Shown in pieces: positions 11,760 through 25,480 of a stretch of 64,000 nucleotides of DNA; position 1 is the first letter of the stretch, and each line of letters opens with the position of its first letter. The DNA is taken from the NCBI GenBank assembly GCA_019055375.1, contig JAHQIW010000349.1, positions 1 through 64,000 on the forward strand. Reading direction: 5' to 3'. Made by a program: the position numbers and the translations under genes. Origin of the DNA: Parelaphostrongylus tenuis (Eukaryota > Nematoda > Chromadorea > Rhabditida > Metastrongylidae). The notes under the pieces were generated by a model. The model was given only the letters and a program-made list of their open reading frames with translations. It was not told the DNA's origin and searched no databases.

Positions 11760-14360
11760 TTTAAATCCTGTTGAAAAAATCGTCTTTTACTGTATATTCA
11801 TTACCACAGTGCATACAAGCAATTACGCTCGTAGTAATGAACAGCAGAGCTTTTACATAGTCAGTTATATATCAAAGAACTTCATTAAATGTGCATTCTA
11901 ATTTCTTCAGTGATTTATGTGAAACTTCCTTTCATCCACATTAGGCGATGCTCGCCTCCAAAGAATTAGAATTTTATATTAATCGAACTTCTGCATAACA
12001 ATAGTCAAGCCATTATGATGCATGGAAATGGGCGATGAAAACTCTGCTGTAGTTAACAGCAAGTGAAAAAACGACTCCCATTTGTCGTTCATACGCACAA
12101 TGAGAATGATTCATAAATGTGGTAATGAGGTTGAAATGACCGAAATGAAGATCGTAGCAATGTTGTCCAATCCGGCACGGCCACTTTTAAGACACACCGG
12201 TTAATCCAGTAATGTCAGCTCAAAGGTAACTTCATAGGTGTTCATTAGTCTCTCTCCTTCGCATGCCGGCTTTGTCAGAACCCAGTTAGAGATTTGACAC
12301 TTTCTCGGCGGATTGTAGAGGTGGATGCGAGAAATTTGATGCTACCAATGACGTACAACTCGTAGTTAGGTGATTAATATTTCGCGACCTGCCTTCGTCG
12401 TCCTAGCATCCTTTTGTGTGGGGCGGCGGTTCAAATTTCCATCGCCTATTGTTTTGTGGATCTTCTTCGCCTGAGAACGAACTTGTCAAGCATCGTTTGC
12501 TCATTGTCATACTTTGCACTTTGAAGGTACTTCAATGATGAGAGAAGTTTTTGAAAACCAATAATTGGTTTACTATTTGTTGTTGGCAGGAGCAATCCTC
12601 CCGCTAACAATAAAATTCTGTTCTCTTTGAGCTGTTATTTGAAAGTGTCTTAGATCAGAATTCGATAAAATGTTCCATGATTGTTGGTGTTTTATGGATG
12701 ACACCCATATTTGATTGTTCCAAACACACTTCACCTCACACGACACCAATGCAGCCGTCATTATCTGTCGATTGCGCAATGTGACATTAAGTATGATTTA
12801 GATGTTATTAAATCATAATCTCATTATACAGAGCTTGCGAATCACGATCATCACGCTTCAGTAAGAAACACTGTCAATTTATATCAAAGAAATGTGCAGA
12901 TAACAAAAGCTGCCGGGAGTATTGTGTCATATTTTTCGTTGTAACTCAATGAGCCAATGGCTGTACATAATCAATGACGTATTTCGTAACGTATCATATC
13001 TGTTGATTATTCCTCAGATTTCGTTGATTAATGGCTTGCCACTTTGACTCATTCTCTCGTTACAGTCATGTTTGCTCAGGAGTTTAACGTTTACATTCAG
13101 AACCCTTTTTAGACTAAACCTACGCCAAAGCAAAGTCTGGCTAGCTAAACCTGACCACCTTTCTGTTCAGAATAGTGCAAATTAAGGTCTTCACGCGAAA
13201 ATGGCTGCCCTTTTTCTAATCTCTGCTATAGAGAGGAGTAAATCTGAAGTTCGTCGTTGTTAACAAGAGTATCGATAGATATTTCTTTCGTTCGAAGTGC
13301 TACCCATAATCGGTTTCGGAGCGTTGTTTGAAGCCATTGTTATTGCCCTTCTTTTCATCCATAATTCCCGCCTAGAAGGTGTTTCTTAGAAAGAAGATTT
13401 ATCAACAATTTTATGAATTTGTTACTGTCAAATATTCAAACTCTCCTCTTTGTTTTCTGCACTATGTCATTTTTTATGATTTCAACGAAATTTACTATTT
13501 TACGCAACCACATTCCAAAATTGGGAACTTTTCCATGTTTTGATATGACACTGGAAGCTACTTTGCCGTGATCATGTCTATGGGAGATATCATAGCTGCC
13601 AACGGCTCACCGGCTTTCTAACTTTACAGACAGAGCAGCGGAGAGGTGTGGCTGATTAACTGGCCGGATGGCTGATTGACTGCTTGACTGATAGTTCGCG
13701 TTCAGCTAATTAAATGATGAAATTCTGCTCTCATCGGACCATTTCTGCTTTATTCAATGTTTTCAAGTGCATTATATTTAAGCTGAGAAGATTACATGGG
13801 ATTTTACTCCACTCTTCTCTGTCCAGTCTGTATAAAGACTACTTGAGTGGTATTATAGTATTTATCTTCACCATCACCTTCATTCAACTTCTACGGCATT
13901 GAACTTTTGCGTCATTCTTTTACATGTGGTGTCATGATTAAATCATTGAGAGTATCCGTAGTAATCAAAGTCATCTACCTCTGACACACTGACATTCATT
14001 TCCTCAAAGTCGCTTCAATTATCATTCGTCAGAACACACTCATCTGTCATGAACTCAGCTGGATTCAGTTCACCTCAAAAGTCCTCTATTTGATGGGATA
14101 AACCTAACCTTTTAACGCCACCTCTTTTATCGTACCATTCAGCATTAATGTTTCTCAACGAACGTATGCTTCCGCCTCGTCCACTTTTGCTCTTTTATGA
14201 GTTCAGTCGGACAGTTCCGTTATGTCAAGACTACCTTTCATTTTTCAATAGTATGATGTCGTTTTCATGAAATGTTTTAGGCATCATATATTATTAAAAA
14301 ATGTCCACTCACAATGGATAGAACATTGAAAATAAATTATGTACCGCAAAAAAAATTGAC
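11760..14360. other. Intergenic, no gene recognised
   Basis: Short frames only. Some stretches are pyrimidine-rich on the + strand (13,700-14,200), but no splice-consistent exon set was found. Confidence 0.45.
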
Positions 14361-14371
14361 AGCACACTAGG

Positions 14372-14446
14372 AACCTCGATAGTGCAATAGGTTGGTACGC
14401 GCCCCGGAAAGGGTGAAATGCGGTTCGATTCCCGTCAGAAACTCAA
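14372..14446 (+). repeat. tRNA-derived repeat, family 2 (copy with intact box B)
   Basis: AAGGGTGAAATGCGGTTCGA followed by TTCCCG gives a perfect box B (GGTTCGATTCC). The upstream TAGTGCAATAGGTTGG is a degenerate box A. The same core occurs at 6632-6705 and 14,660-14,735, so this is a dispersed tRNA-derived repeat rather than a functional tRNA. Confidence 0.5.
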
Positions 14447-14659
14447 AGTTTCGCATTGTATTACCATTTTCGAACATAAAATCATAAAATCATATCACCG
14501 CTCTTTGAGCGGAATTTCTTTTGATTACATATATTCAACATGTGACAGCGTATCTGCGTCCAGTACCGATATTACTTATTATGCGAAATCGTCGTTGACT
14601 GGTTGCTGACAGATCGATACCTTGTATCGCAGGAAAAGTGACAGCAGAACGGAATTTTT

Positions 14660-14735
14660 ATAATGCAATGGATTAGCAGGAGCTCTCGAAAAGGGTGAGA
14701 TGCGTGTTTGATTGCCGTTTGAGGTTCAGAGAGTT
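14660..14735 (+). repeat. tRNA-derived repeat, family 2 (degenerate copy)
   Basis: TAATGCAATGGATTAGCAGG, then AAAAGGGTGAGATGCGTGTT and TGATTGCCG parallel the copy about 290 bases upstream in the same orientation, with a decayed box B. Confidence 0.42.
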
Positions 14736-14759
14736 GTATACTAGTGTTGTTGAAAAGAA

Positions 14760-17700
14760 AAAGGCGAATGGCACTACTAGAGCTTTCTTATATGTCTTGG
14801 TCTTTCCATGTGGTTAACAACACCTACAGTTTCTAGGGGACATACTCAGCTAAAAACGAAATCTCATTAACAACAAGAGAAGGCACCACAGTTCACATTA
14901 AAAGGATAATTTATTCACATTAGAAAAAATTCTTTAATCACTACCTATATGCCCTTGTTTATCCAATTTCTTTGATAGTCTCGACACTTCTCTGTACACT
15001 AACAAAACGTAATATTCGCTTTTTACTTTTTTGAATTAGCAATAATCAAATCAGTGGTGTTATCGAGCAAATACAGAGTTCATGATTCGACAGATTTCGA
15101 TAGAGCGTTCAACATCCGAATTGGACGTGTTTGCGGCGATTATCTTCATAGAATAAACTGAGGACGGTAAGAGATAATACGCCAACGCGAGTCGTCTGGA
15201 TATGTAGTGGAGTCGAACAGCTGGCTGGTTCGGTTCACATTTACATGTAGGACAGCTTATTAATCACGGCTAAACATCATATGGAACCCGACTTTGTTAT
15301 TCATAAGCTGCTTCAATCAGCAGACCGATGCCACACGTCATTTGTTTTATTTTCGTCAAAATTCCGCTATAACCATAAGTCGAGCTATTCAAACATTTCT
15401 TGCCTATCAAATAGTGAAAACCACTTCACAGATACACAATATTATGGGTTATGATCAATGATTTCTAACGATATTTCCGTTAAAATAAAAGATCATTGAC
15501 ATGTGATTAAGGCTGATTTAGATGTCGAATCATCCAAAAAATTTCTCAAACTCATCATTCACTCGGAACAGTTTGCATCAAAAATTTTGTAATAGTTGCT
15601 TGTCATTGATGCGGCAAATGTCCGTTCCCATTCTTAGCTCACTTGATACGCCATTGTGATGAGTTTTAGCTGATTTTCACTTCGCTTGGTCATCTCTGAT
15701 GGCTGGACATTTGTACGGGATACGAGTGGGTAGAAGAACGTCGGAGGTGAACGGGTAGGGCAGAGAACAATGATACCGCCTCAAGAGCACTCCCCATATC
15801 CGATTTTGCGACACTAATTATCCTGGATACATCTTACAACAGCCAGCTGGCCATCACGCACGTAAGGAGGAACCGAACGCTGACTACTTCAATTCTACTG
15901 TGAATGGGTTCGCTTTCAGTCGTTGACGGAAATCATTGCGCTTAATGAGCTTAATGATCAAATGCGAGAGATGGATTGTATAGCTGTCTTCTATATATCG
16001 TAGATTATTCACTACATTCTACATTTGTAAAAATTCAAGATTTATCCCGGAAAGAACATTAATTCTGCCAACTTACTTCTCTCCGTACTCTAAGTAATCT
16101 AGCTTGAAAACTGAATCAATTGGTGACGATTTATCTCGTGCACATGTTGCGTTCTATATACCATAAACTCTTAGCTATATTCTACTTTCTTAAGAAAAAG
16201 CTCAATATATCTTTACGATATTTGTTACAAGTATTTCTGATTATGTTCTAAATGATTATGGTATAAAATTTACAGTAAATTAACCGAGAGAAAGTTTTTA
16301 GCGCCGACGAGTAATCATAGTTGATTCGTTTCTTCGTATGTTTTTTAGTTCAGTGCAAGCCAACTAAATGAAACGCTCAGAACTGGTTTTCAGTAATTAT
16401 CAGGTATTATCAGGTACCTTTCAAATACTGCAATTGATCAAAGTGCACGCAAACTCTGTTTTTGAAGAAAAAATTTTCTATGTTCGTTGACTCTTCAAAG
16501 CGTAGTACTAGGATTTTCTCGCTCATTTTCAATCTTTGCACATCTCTGTTTTGACCTTACATTCAATAAATTTCTCAGTTTTCTCCATGGTTTCATACAA
16601 AAATGCTATTACTGATTCTCTTTGTTTTATTTCTTTATTCCCTTCTATTATTTCTATTTATAGCCTTTCTGCCGCTATAAGTGTCAGTGAAAATCCATGG
16701 ATTTTACTATGGTTTAGTAATAATCTTTCTGTTTGATTGATCAGCATGATGTCTCTTGAATACTTCAATATTCTACCTTCACGAATCAAGATGACTTGTT
16801 TACGTCTCAGAACACTTCTCACCCTAATTTGTAATCTTTTGAAGAAGAAATTTCTTTCTCATGACTTTCGAAGGCCATGTAAACCTTCGCAGGCCATCAC
16901 CATTTGTCATTAAATGACTACATTGTGCCCAGAATGGTAAGAATCCTTTGTACAGACTTACTATTAGTCGGACTTCCCGCTAAAAGTTTGTAGCACATCA
17001 ACTTGATTCGGCTCTAGTGAGGATTTTTTTTTCAACGTATACAGCCAGTTCAACACCTTGGAACGCAACTACCTACGCCTACTAGTCGTAATGGGCGGTA
17101 CATGGCTAATGATTATATCGTTTTTTTTCTCTGTTTGACTGGCATTATTCTTCGTGTTGAGATTGTAAATGTAAAATTGTGCAATGTTCTATGAATAATC
17201 TTACCAAAAAAAATTATTCACAGGAGCAGTTGCTGAGATTTATTTCACGGAAACGTCTGCATCGCAGAAGGAAAATTTTGTGGGAAGTTAGGAAATTCTT
17301 CACTCTCCGCTCTTGTATCCTATGCTGCCACACTTTTGCGACAAATCGCTTTGCATGTGAAAACCGCCACCACCCGCCTTCTGGCTTCCCGCCTCTTCAT
17401 TTCCTCATGCCTATAAACACAGTTATCAGCTTCACTTCCCCCCAACCTCTCCTCTACATAAAATTCATTGAACTAAAGCCTTTTAATCTTCCTTTTACAC
17501 GTTTGTGATGATTTGAGTGTGAAAGATGTTTATTAGTGATTCATGAACTACTCTTTTATGCAACAACCATATGTTCGCGCTTCGTCGTCGCGGGTAATGA
17601 ATCTACGGCCGCTGAATACCAGCATCGATAGACTTCTTATGAACATAGGAGAGCTTCTTACTATGAATTGAACGGCGTGAAAATTTCATTCAATAAAAAG

Positions 17701-20420
17701 GCCACACTAACGGAATAATTACATCGTGAGGGATAATTCATCTGCTGTTGAATACGTTTAAAAAAAATCCTATTAGAAAGTTTCAATAGTTTGTAAACAG
17801 AAAAACTTGTTAACAAGCTTTTTTATGGCACGTCTTAAGTACATTTCATAATTTAATCCATAATATCAAGAATCATTGGCTTTCCAGCGGATGATCATAA
17901 TCAGATGGTGAAAAATCCTCTACCATTCCATTTATATTGGTAAGAGCTTGTGAAGAGAAAGCCACTCTCTCGACAAGAATTTAGCATGTGAATGAAGAGA
18001 GAAGTCCACAGATTCTCAAGCTGTTACTGAACCAATACACAAGGCTATTCATCATTATTGGATGATGGTTTCCGGTCAGTAGAATTGATCAAAGAAATAT
18101 CACCACTTGGACGTTATCTGAAGAAACCTTTTTGAAGATTTTAGTGAAGCTAGCAGCATTATCTTTGTTTAAGTTCGATTTTAGTGACTGTTATGTTGCC
18201 GTCATTCGTTCTACAATATTATGTCTAGTGATGATAGTTCCTATTTTATTAGTGTTATACTCTATTACTATCCGAGTCATTGTCACCTCAAAGAGTCCGT
18301 GACGACTTTTTTTCTCGCTGGTCTGTGATTCTCTTCGACTACGATTAATCGTAGCCACCATTTATTTCACCGACGGCATTTGTCCGACACAACCACTACT
18401 ACCACCACCACCATCGTCTCACCACACAGTCATTCCACACATCACTTGCGAATTTTGTGATTTTGAACCAGTTTCAGTCTGAAGGTCTTCTAGTCCTCTG
18501 GGTATGCTCTCTTCAATCGCAGTTACATACAGTCATATATTAAAGGTGACAACCTTGTATTGAGCAATATTGCAACGTTTCATATTAGTGTGCTCTACAA
18601 TAGATCGCTATTCCTTTCAGTCATTGATTGGCTCATTGCTGTTCAATTGTTTCATCGATTCCCTCAGATTTCAAGACTTTAAATTGTTGTGTGCTGTCAT
18701 CAGGTCCCTCTATCGTCGTTATATTTTATCCATTCATTCATCCAATGGTCATTCATTGATTCAAATCACTTCTTTCTTTTCCTCTTTTGATTTTTCATGC
18801 ACGTTATCCTGTAAATATCCGGTTATGAAGCATTCAAGTGTCACTTCATGTCTACGATCACTCCCTATCACTCTACAGTGTGTCATGTCAACGGCTACCA
18901 CTAACCCGTCCGGTTATCATTGTGCTTGTTCTATTCGTTACTATATTCTCTTTTAGTTCCACCTGATTTATTTTTTGTTCGTGTCTCCAATTTGAATTAC
19001 CACCTGCAATTTCATTGAAGTCTCTATACGTTCTTAACGCTGGCGAGAACTGCTTGGTAAGCATTTCTCGATTCTGACGGAAGACTATCGTACATTGGTT
19101 ACAATCCCTTTACTATGTTTTCGACGCAAGACCCTCGTCGAGAAAACCAATAATGCCTGACTTTTATAGTGAACAAAGTTTTCTCTTAAGTGAACTGCAC
19201 CACATATTCTTGAGATGCTGAGCTTGGTTGACCCTGTAAAGAGATATGTTGCTTCAACTGTACACCGCTCGCAATTTGACACTAAAACATGTCAGTATCA
19301 ACAATAAGGCGATAAACCATTGACGGACTACTATGAGACATACCGATCAACTATGTAGTCGTAAGATATAGCCACAAGAATATTTGAATGCGAGCAAACT
19401 TAGAATTTATTTTGGTTCCAATAGAGTTCAGCCACGGCTACCCTTCTCGGGTCGTCCGCGTTCGCTGTGCACTATCGAGTCCCTCACTCAGTTTTTACTT
19501 TTCAATTTCATCTATGTCTTTTATCGTATTCTGTTGCTGAAAAATAGTTTAGGCCTAAAATACAGCATTAGGTTCAGGTGATTGTGGTTGAATGTTATTG
19601 ATAACGTATCAAATAGGATTGATAAGAATTTATGTGAAAAAGAAAAGTGAATTGAGTTGGATGTATTTAAGGGAAAAAATTTTTGTACGATGATTAAGAA
19701 TGCCAGGATTGTGTGGCGTCAAATTTCGGATAGCTTGCGGCCAATGCTCAAAAACAAGCAGACTTGATGACTTTATTCAGTTTGCGGCTTCAGCGTTACG
19801 AACGCTTCTAATTCGATTCAACCACCAAGAAATGTGAAATATTTTGTGCGGACTTGTTTAATAACCTTCAACGGTTACCAGTCATTCCGAGTGGTTTTTT
19901 TTCCACACACTTCTCAATCTGTGCCATTTACACTTTGTCGTCAATATTAGATCAGTAGTTTTTCAATTCGTTGTTTTGCTAAAGCAAGGAAAAAAATGAC
20001 CAAGACGATCTCATGATGGAGACTTTGTAGAATTTCGGAAGCTTGCAAAGCGTTTAGTACACTTTTCGACAGAAGGAAAGCCAAAATTTATATATATATA
20101 TATATATATATATGTACATATATATATTTAAGTATAAATAGTATACATATATATGTTAGTATATGTATAAAATAACAAAGAAAAAGATAAAAGATATGTA
20201 AGGACACTTGGAATTTTAAAGGCGAAGTTTCTGTATTGTTTCTTTGTTAGGAGATGAATGAATTAGGGTAGAAAAGCGAGTCGTTACAGGCTCTAACACT
20301 CAGAATACTTTTCGTAAACCTTAGAAGTAGATTCAAGGTTCCGACCTACATCTTTAGCCAAACTCGTTCCTCACTTCAGATATTCGTTTCTCTTCGGGAT
20401 GAAGTCGAAAGGATAAACGT
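14760..20420. other. Intergenic upstream of the receptor gene, no gene recognised
   Basis: Frames of up to about 128 codons occur (17,179-17,508 and 18,570-18,956), but they lack ATG context, domains or phased neighbours. A (TA)n tract lies at 20,083-20,155. The proximal part presumably contains the receptor promoter, but no specific element can be identified. Confidence 0.45.
20083..20155. repeat. (TA)n microsatellite
   Basis: Interrupted TATATA/TATGTA tract about 325 bases before the receptor gene's first exon. Confidence 0.85.
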
Positions 20421-20458
20421 GTGAGGTTCATTATTTATGTCTGTTACATAGTTTACAT

Positions 20459-20478
20459 TTTCACTTTACAGAGAACTT
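20459..20478 (+). promoter_or_regulatory. Probable trans-splice acceptor just before the start codon
   Basis: A T-rich CTTTACAG acceptor ends at 20471, followed by seven bases and the ATG at 20479. No coding exon is needed upstream. In nematodes this arrangement usually marks a spliced-leader addition site; that is inference, and no leader sequence would be visible in genomic DNA. Confidence 0.45.
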
Positions 20479-20580
20479 ATGCGAAAATTACTACTAATAT
20501 TACCAATAATTCATCTAACAACATCAGTTTCACATGTGATATCAACTCAAGGACAGTGTCAGGCAATTTGCTTAAAGGAG
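20479..20580 (+). CDS. Pseudokinase receptor exon 1: signal peptide
   Basis: The ATG opens [16 protein letters not shown], a basic residue followed by a hydrophobic core typical of a secretory signal. It is followed by a QCQAICLKE segment whose C-x3-C spacing resembles the N-terminal Cys box of anosmin (RCASRCL type). The chosen donor GAG/GTCAGG is weak but leaves phase 0, matching exon 2. An overlapping frame starting with GTG at 20421 was rejected. Confidence 0.65.
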
Positions 20581-23500
20581 GTCAGGCAGCCAATTCCCAA
20601 ATAACTTATATTCACAGAAGTGCATGTCAGCTTTTGAAGTTTTTGTGATCTAATATATCGGCATTTCTTCCTAATTTTCTGAGACGTTGAATTTTTAGGC
20701 TATTTAGTGCTTTTATTTCGTAGAATTCAATGATTTACCGAGTTGATGTGATTGGGCCGTAGTCAAGAGCTTTACTCACTTAAGAGTAGCATTTTCCGGA
20801 CATATTGAGTGTGTTTGAGTTCCGGCTACCCAAAAACTGGGCGTCTCTGATCCACAGCCCACTGTGCGCACATTATATGATAATTTCTTCACAACAGCGT
20901 TATGCACCAGATGTGCCGGCTAATAGTATAGAGATTAGCAGTCCGATAGAAAAGACGTTATATGACAGGAGTTTGTGAAAAAATTCACTAGCACTAAATA
21001 GAGAAATCTAGTTTCAGTATGGAACACTAAAGGAGTTTAATGCATTAGACGGAAGCACATATCGTGACATTGACGTGATGAACAATAGCGATTTTGCACT
21101 GGTAGGCCTACAATTTCGAGTTGTTTGGAAAGTGAACTCCTGCCCTCTCCTAAAATATGGCGAAAATTTTCAGTGTAAATTAGGCTGTGGCTCACCGGGA
21201 TTCACCGAATTGAAGTTAAAACCGTTTGAACGGGGTCAAACAGCTTACCATGCGATCACCAGTCGGAATACCAATAGAGGTAAGCTGTGTTGTGCACAGG
21301 TTGTCTCAGTACTAAGTAATCAAGATGTTCGTGTAACATGATGAGATGTTTCAGCGCCTTCGGTGACGTCAGCGAGTTCGCCACCAGTCCGAAGTGTGGT
21401 ATTACTGTGCGCGAATAGCGCCGAAAACAATGGCAGTGTCTTCTGGAGGATTGAGCTGGAGATTAGAAATAGAAGCAGTGATGGAATGATAGCACATTGG
21501 GTTGAGGCTGTTCGACGATACAACAGTAGCCATGGCACCGACAGCGTTGTCTTCAGCGCATGGGTGTGTTCATATCCTCAAGTTCACATCGATAAGACCT
21601 TGCGATTTCATTTCAACTTCTATAGTAATCGAATAACCATTATTGTTACTTACAAACGAAAACCTGGAGTGATTCACAGGAGGTCAACAGAATCTTACGA
21701 TTAGTGAGGGCATCGACGAAGCAGTAGAAGTATGTTCACAATTTCTAAAATATGCCGCCATTACAATTTGACTGTATGTCCTCGAGTAAGGCTCCTATGA
21801 TCATGACTTTCAGGTCTCTTTAGCAATTATAAACTCATATATAATCAATAATAGTTTTTTTTGTGACTAAGAGCATATTCCGAGGTTCCTATAAAAAATT
21901 CATTCGTCTAACGTTTCCACGCCTTTGTCATCTTCAGAGGCGATGAATCGACTGAATGTCCTGTGTATGTGCTAAATCATGATATTTTTATTGATTAGTA
22001 ATGCCGAGGTTAGCGGAAGAATGATATTATAAATTTTTGCAATTCAGTCGACTTTACATGGTTTCAAAGTGACCCTCCTCAGTGGGCAGTGATCTTGACC
22101 GATCTTATGTCTGTACGGCTTTTGCTCACTTCACAGTTGTTTCAGTAACAACCTATTGAATCAACACATAGTTGTATAAGCGCGTTAACTAGGAAAAAAA
22201 TAAGAAAGCTCACACAAATTAGGTTAGTCTTTGAAAATATCCCATTTTGTTGAAGGTGTAACTTAGATGTTGGGTTAACTAACTCGACTCATTTGTTTAC
22301 ACTCATATGAGTCGATCGTTTTTAATGAGAATTCGAAAAGTAGGAAGTCGGTCCCACGCTCTGATTTGACTTCATTGAATGAATCCAGTTAGCTCTTATG
22401 AGCAGGACGAGCGGACGCTGCCGCTCTCGCATTTCACACGATTTAGTGGTTAGGACGGGTTTAAAGCACTCTAATGGGAGCGGGGGATTAGCCCTCGACA
22501 AACAAATGTTAAACGCTTAGGATTTGTTGTGACACGTCAAGTGATAGCAACATGACTTCTTCATCATGGTGATTTGGACGCTATAATTCTCCCGTTGTAC
22601 ATTCACTGAACACTACACGGAAGCGCATTCAGATTATGGGCCCTTGAAGTGTACGGGAATCAAAGACAAGATTTGTTCATGTAGATATTCAACGAGGATT
22701 TTGAGGGCAGATTTTTATTTGAAATGTCATCACTTCCCTAGTCTCTGAGTGTATGGAAATTTGAAATAGGGACGACTGGGTCTATGATGTTTCATCACTC
22801 TAAAACTCTGATTTTGTTTATACGAGTTTTCCTGATTAGAACTGTCGACCTGTCAATCGAGCTAGTATATCGAAATACCGTGTACGAACGAATAATCTGC
22901 GACTGAATGTAGCTTCAAGCACTATTTAACTTGGACCTGCTCTTTATCGAAGACAAAAAATGGTTCTGACATAAATCAAAGTCTCCCAAGGGACAGTAAT
23001 TTTTGCATTTGAAGATAGTGAGAAAGTGAAACCGACTTTGAAGTTGAGCACATAAATTACTCCTTTCTTCAGGCATACTCTTCATACGTTGATTTCTTTG
23101 GTGTTGTCGACATCAAAAATGCAACTATACAGTTTCGAATAGTATCGTTTAATGGAAGCGGATACATTGGTGATGTTGTGAAATCTCAATGGTTCACTGA
23201 AAATCAGCTCATCGGCGGTAACTATATAGAAATGATGATTGCCGAAGAGGTAATGTTTATCGATTAGACTTGACTGTATAATCAGTAACGGTTGGTCGAT
23301 TAAGAAAAAAGGAACAAAAATCAGTGTACTACTATTCGGTTGTTATTATAGGTGTGGAGAGATGAATTAGCAGCAGCCCGAGTACTGTTCAAATCTTCAC
23401 AAACATCGTCTTGTTCGTTAGTGTTGTCATACAATTCACATATGGGAATCGAGCAACGTATGGAGTTTGTAATGGTTAGTGACGGAGTAGACTAAAACGA

Positions 23501-24855
23501 AATATTAGCCATCTTTAGACGCTTCCTGCTTCACGAATATTTTCTTATTCACGACCTTATTCGCCAAAGGCGAAGATGAAATGGGGTGACTGAACCTGTT
23601 TTTTTTTTGTTTCAGTTCTTATTAATAATTACTTCAAGGATCGTTCTCGAGGTTTTCTTCTGGATCGACTTGCGTTTGATCATCCGTACACGCTACGTCT
23701 ATGGCACGTTGGTGCCGTAACAACAGCTTATTCCTCGTATGAATTTCGTACATCTACTTGCTTAAAAATGGTCAATGATCCGACATTATGTGGTACGTTT
23801 TTTATAAACGATTGCGGATTTCTTGTGATCAAGGAGGTGTCACTGTTCCTCATCCTGCTTAATTTGACTCTGAGGATAGCTTTTGATTCTAAATTTCCTT
23901 TATTACGCGCTATAATTCGTCTTATGTGATTTTTCCTCATTTTAAGATTGAACAGTTGTAGTAATTAACAGTTTCCCAAATAAATTCAACAGAAAAACTC
24001 TTGATTCTAGCCTTCACATGGTCTTTGTTTATTTTTTGTGTTGTAAACATGTATATCAGAAATCTGTAAATAATGGAATAATATCGATAACTAACGTTTA
24101 AATAGACAAAGCTTTCCTCAGCTTGTCTTTTTTTGTCGTGACTTATGTTTCGAAACAAATGCGTTCCTTCACTCAGTAGTTTTCGCATTCATTATTGCTT
24201 TCGCACGCCCAACTAAACTTCGCAATAGTGATAACAGACTAAGGTGTAGAGCGTTTCCAAAAAGGAGTCTGAGAGTTCTCGACTGAGTAATCGAGTGTTT
24301 TTGTTCAATTTATTCCAGCGGTGCAGAGCATTCGTCTGCACTTATCTATGAGTTCGATCTTGTCTGCTAAACTCATACATCCATCAGGCTGTTGGTGGTT
24401 TTCTGTTCATCTTTTGTCTACTAACGCAGCCAATCAAACTCATGGGTTTCGTGTCAATCGTAAAACAACAGAGGGGCTATTGGTTTTACGAGTTTGTGAA
24501 TCAGAGTCTTGTCATCTCAGGGCCTATGACGAAATCAAAGTTGTAAAAGACAAACGAAACCAAACACTGCTATTGTAAATGACGAAACAATTATACCAGC
24601 CATAACATAACCCCACATACAGTAGTTTTAGCACCACCGCCAGTGAGTGACATATCATGGACGTGGGACACCAGCGAGCACGAAAAAAACCGAGTAGTGT
24701 TGAAGTGGATCTATGGTTCATCGACTCAAATGGTTGAAGATGGTAGGCATATGTATAAATAGAAATGTAAATACAAATGTGTATGTATATATATATATGC
24801 ATATGTATATATATACATATAATGTATATATATGTATACGTATATATATGCATAC

Positions 24856-24904
<49 letters not shown>

Positions 24905-25447
24905 AGCGCATGTGGCGCAGTAGTTAGAGGTGCTCTGGGTTACACACAAGGTCGATGATTCAATTTTGCGCTCATGGCTCAGAAGCCATCCATCCCTCCG
25001 CGGTCGGTAAATTGCTACCAGAAGGGTCATATCTGTGTGGAAGGATAAGCGCCACTGACTTAATACAGCGGGAGGTCACCGCGAGTCATTGTAAAGGTCA
25101 GATATGCATTCAATCACCCCAAACGAAGTTGAAAATTGAAGACGAATGCATGGCGCATCCCTCAGGGATTGATCATCGCCGAGAGCTTCATCCTTTATCC
25201 TTTATACTTATGCGCATTTACATGTATACATAAGCATGTAATTATACATGTGCATATATATGTATATATATTCATAATTCATACGAGGAATAAGCTGTTG
25301 TTACGGCACCAACGTGCCATAGACGTACCGTGTACGGATGATAAACGCAAGTTGTTCCAGAAGAAAACCCGAGAGCTTTATCTTTTGTTCTTTATATATA
25401 TATATACATATATATACATATATATGCATATATAAACATATATATCC

Positions 25448-25480
<33 letters not shown>

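Noticed and set aside
20421..20648. 75-codon frame starting with GTG, overlapping exon 1
   Set aside because: It has no ATG. The alternative frame from the ATG at 20,479 gives a clear signal peptide and joins exon 2 in phase.
21363..21704. Exon 3 extending to the stop at 21,704
   Set aside because: Truncating at the donor at 21,564 joins exon 4 in phase and gives a complete FN3 fold; the extra tail does not resemble FN3.
24726..25030. Long frames encoding Tyr/Ile repeats (24.7-25.5 kb, 33.6-34.2 kb)
   Set aside because: They are translations of (TA)n and TATG tracts and exist on both strands; not genes.
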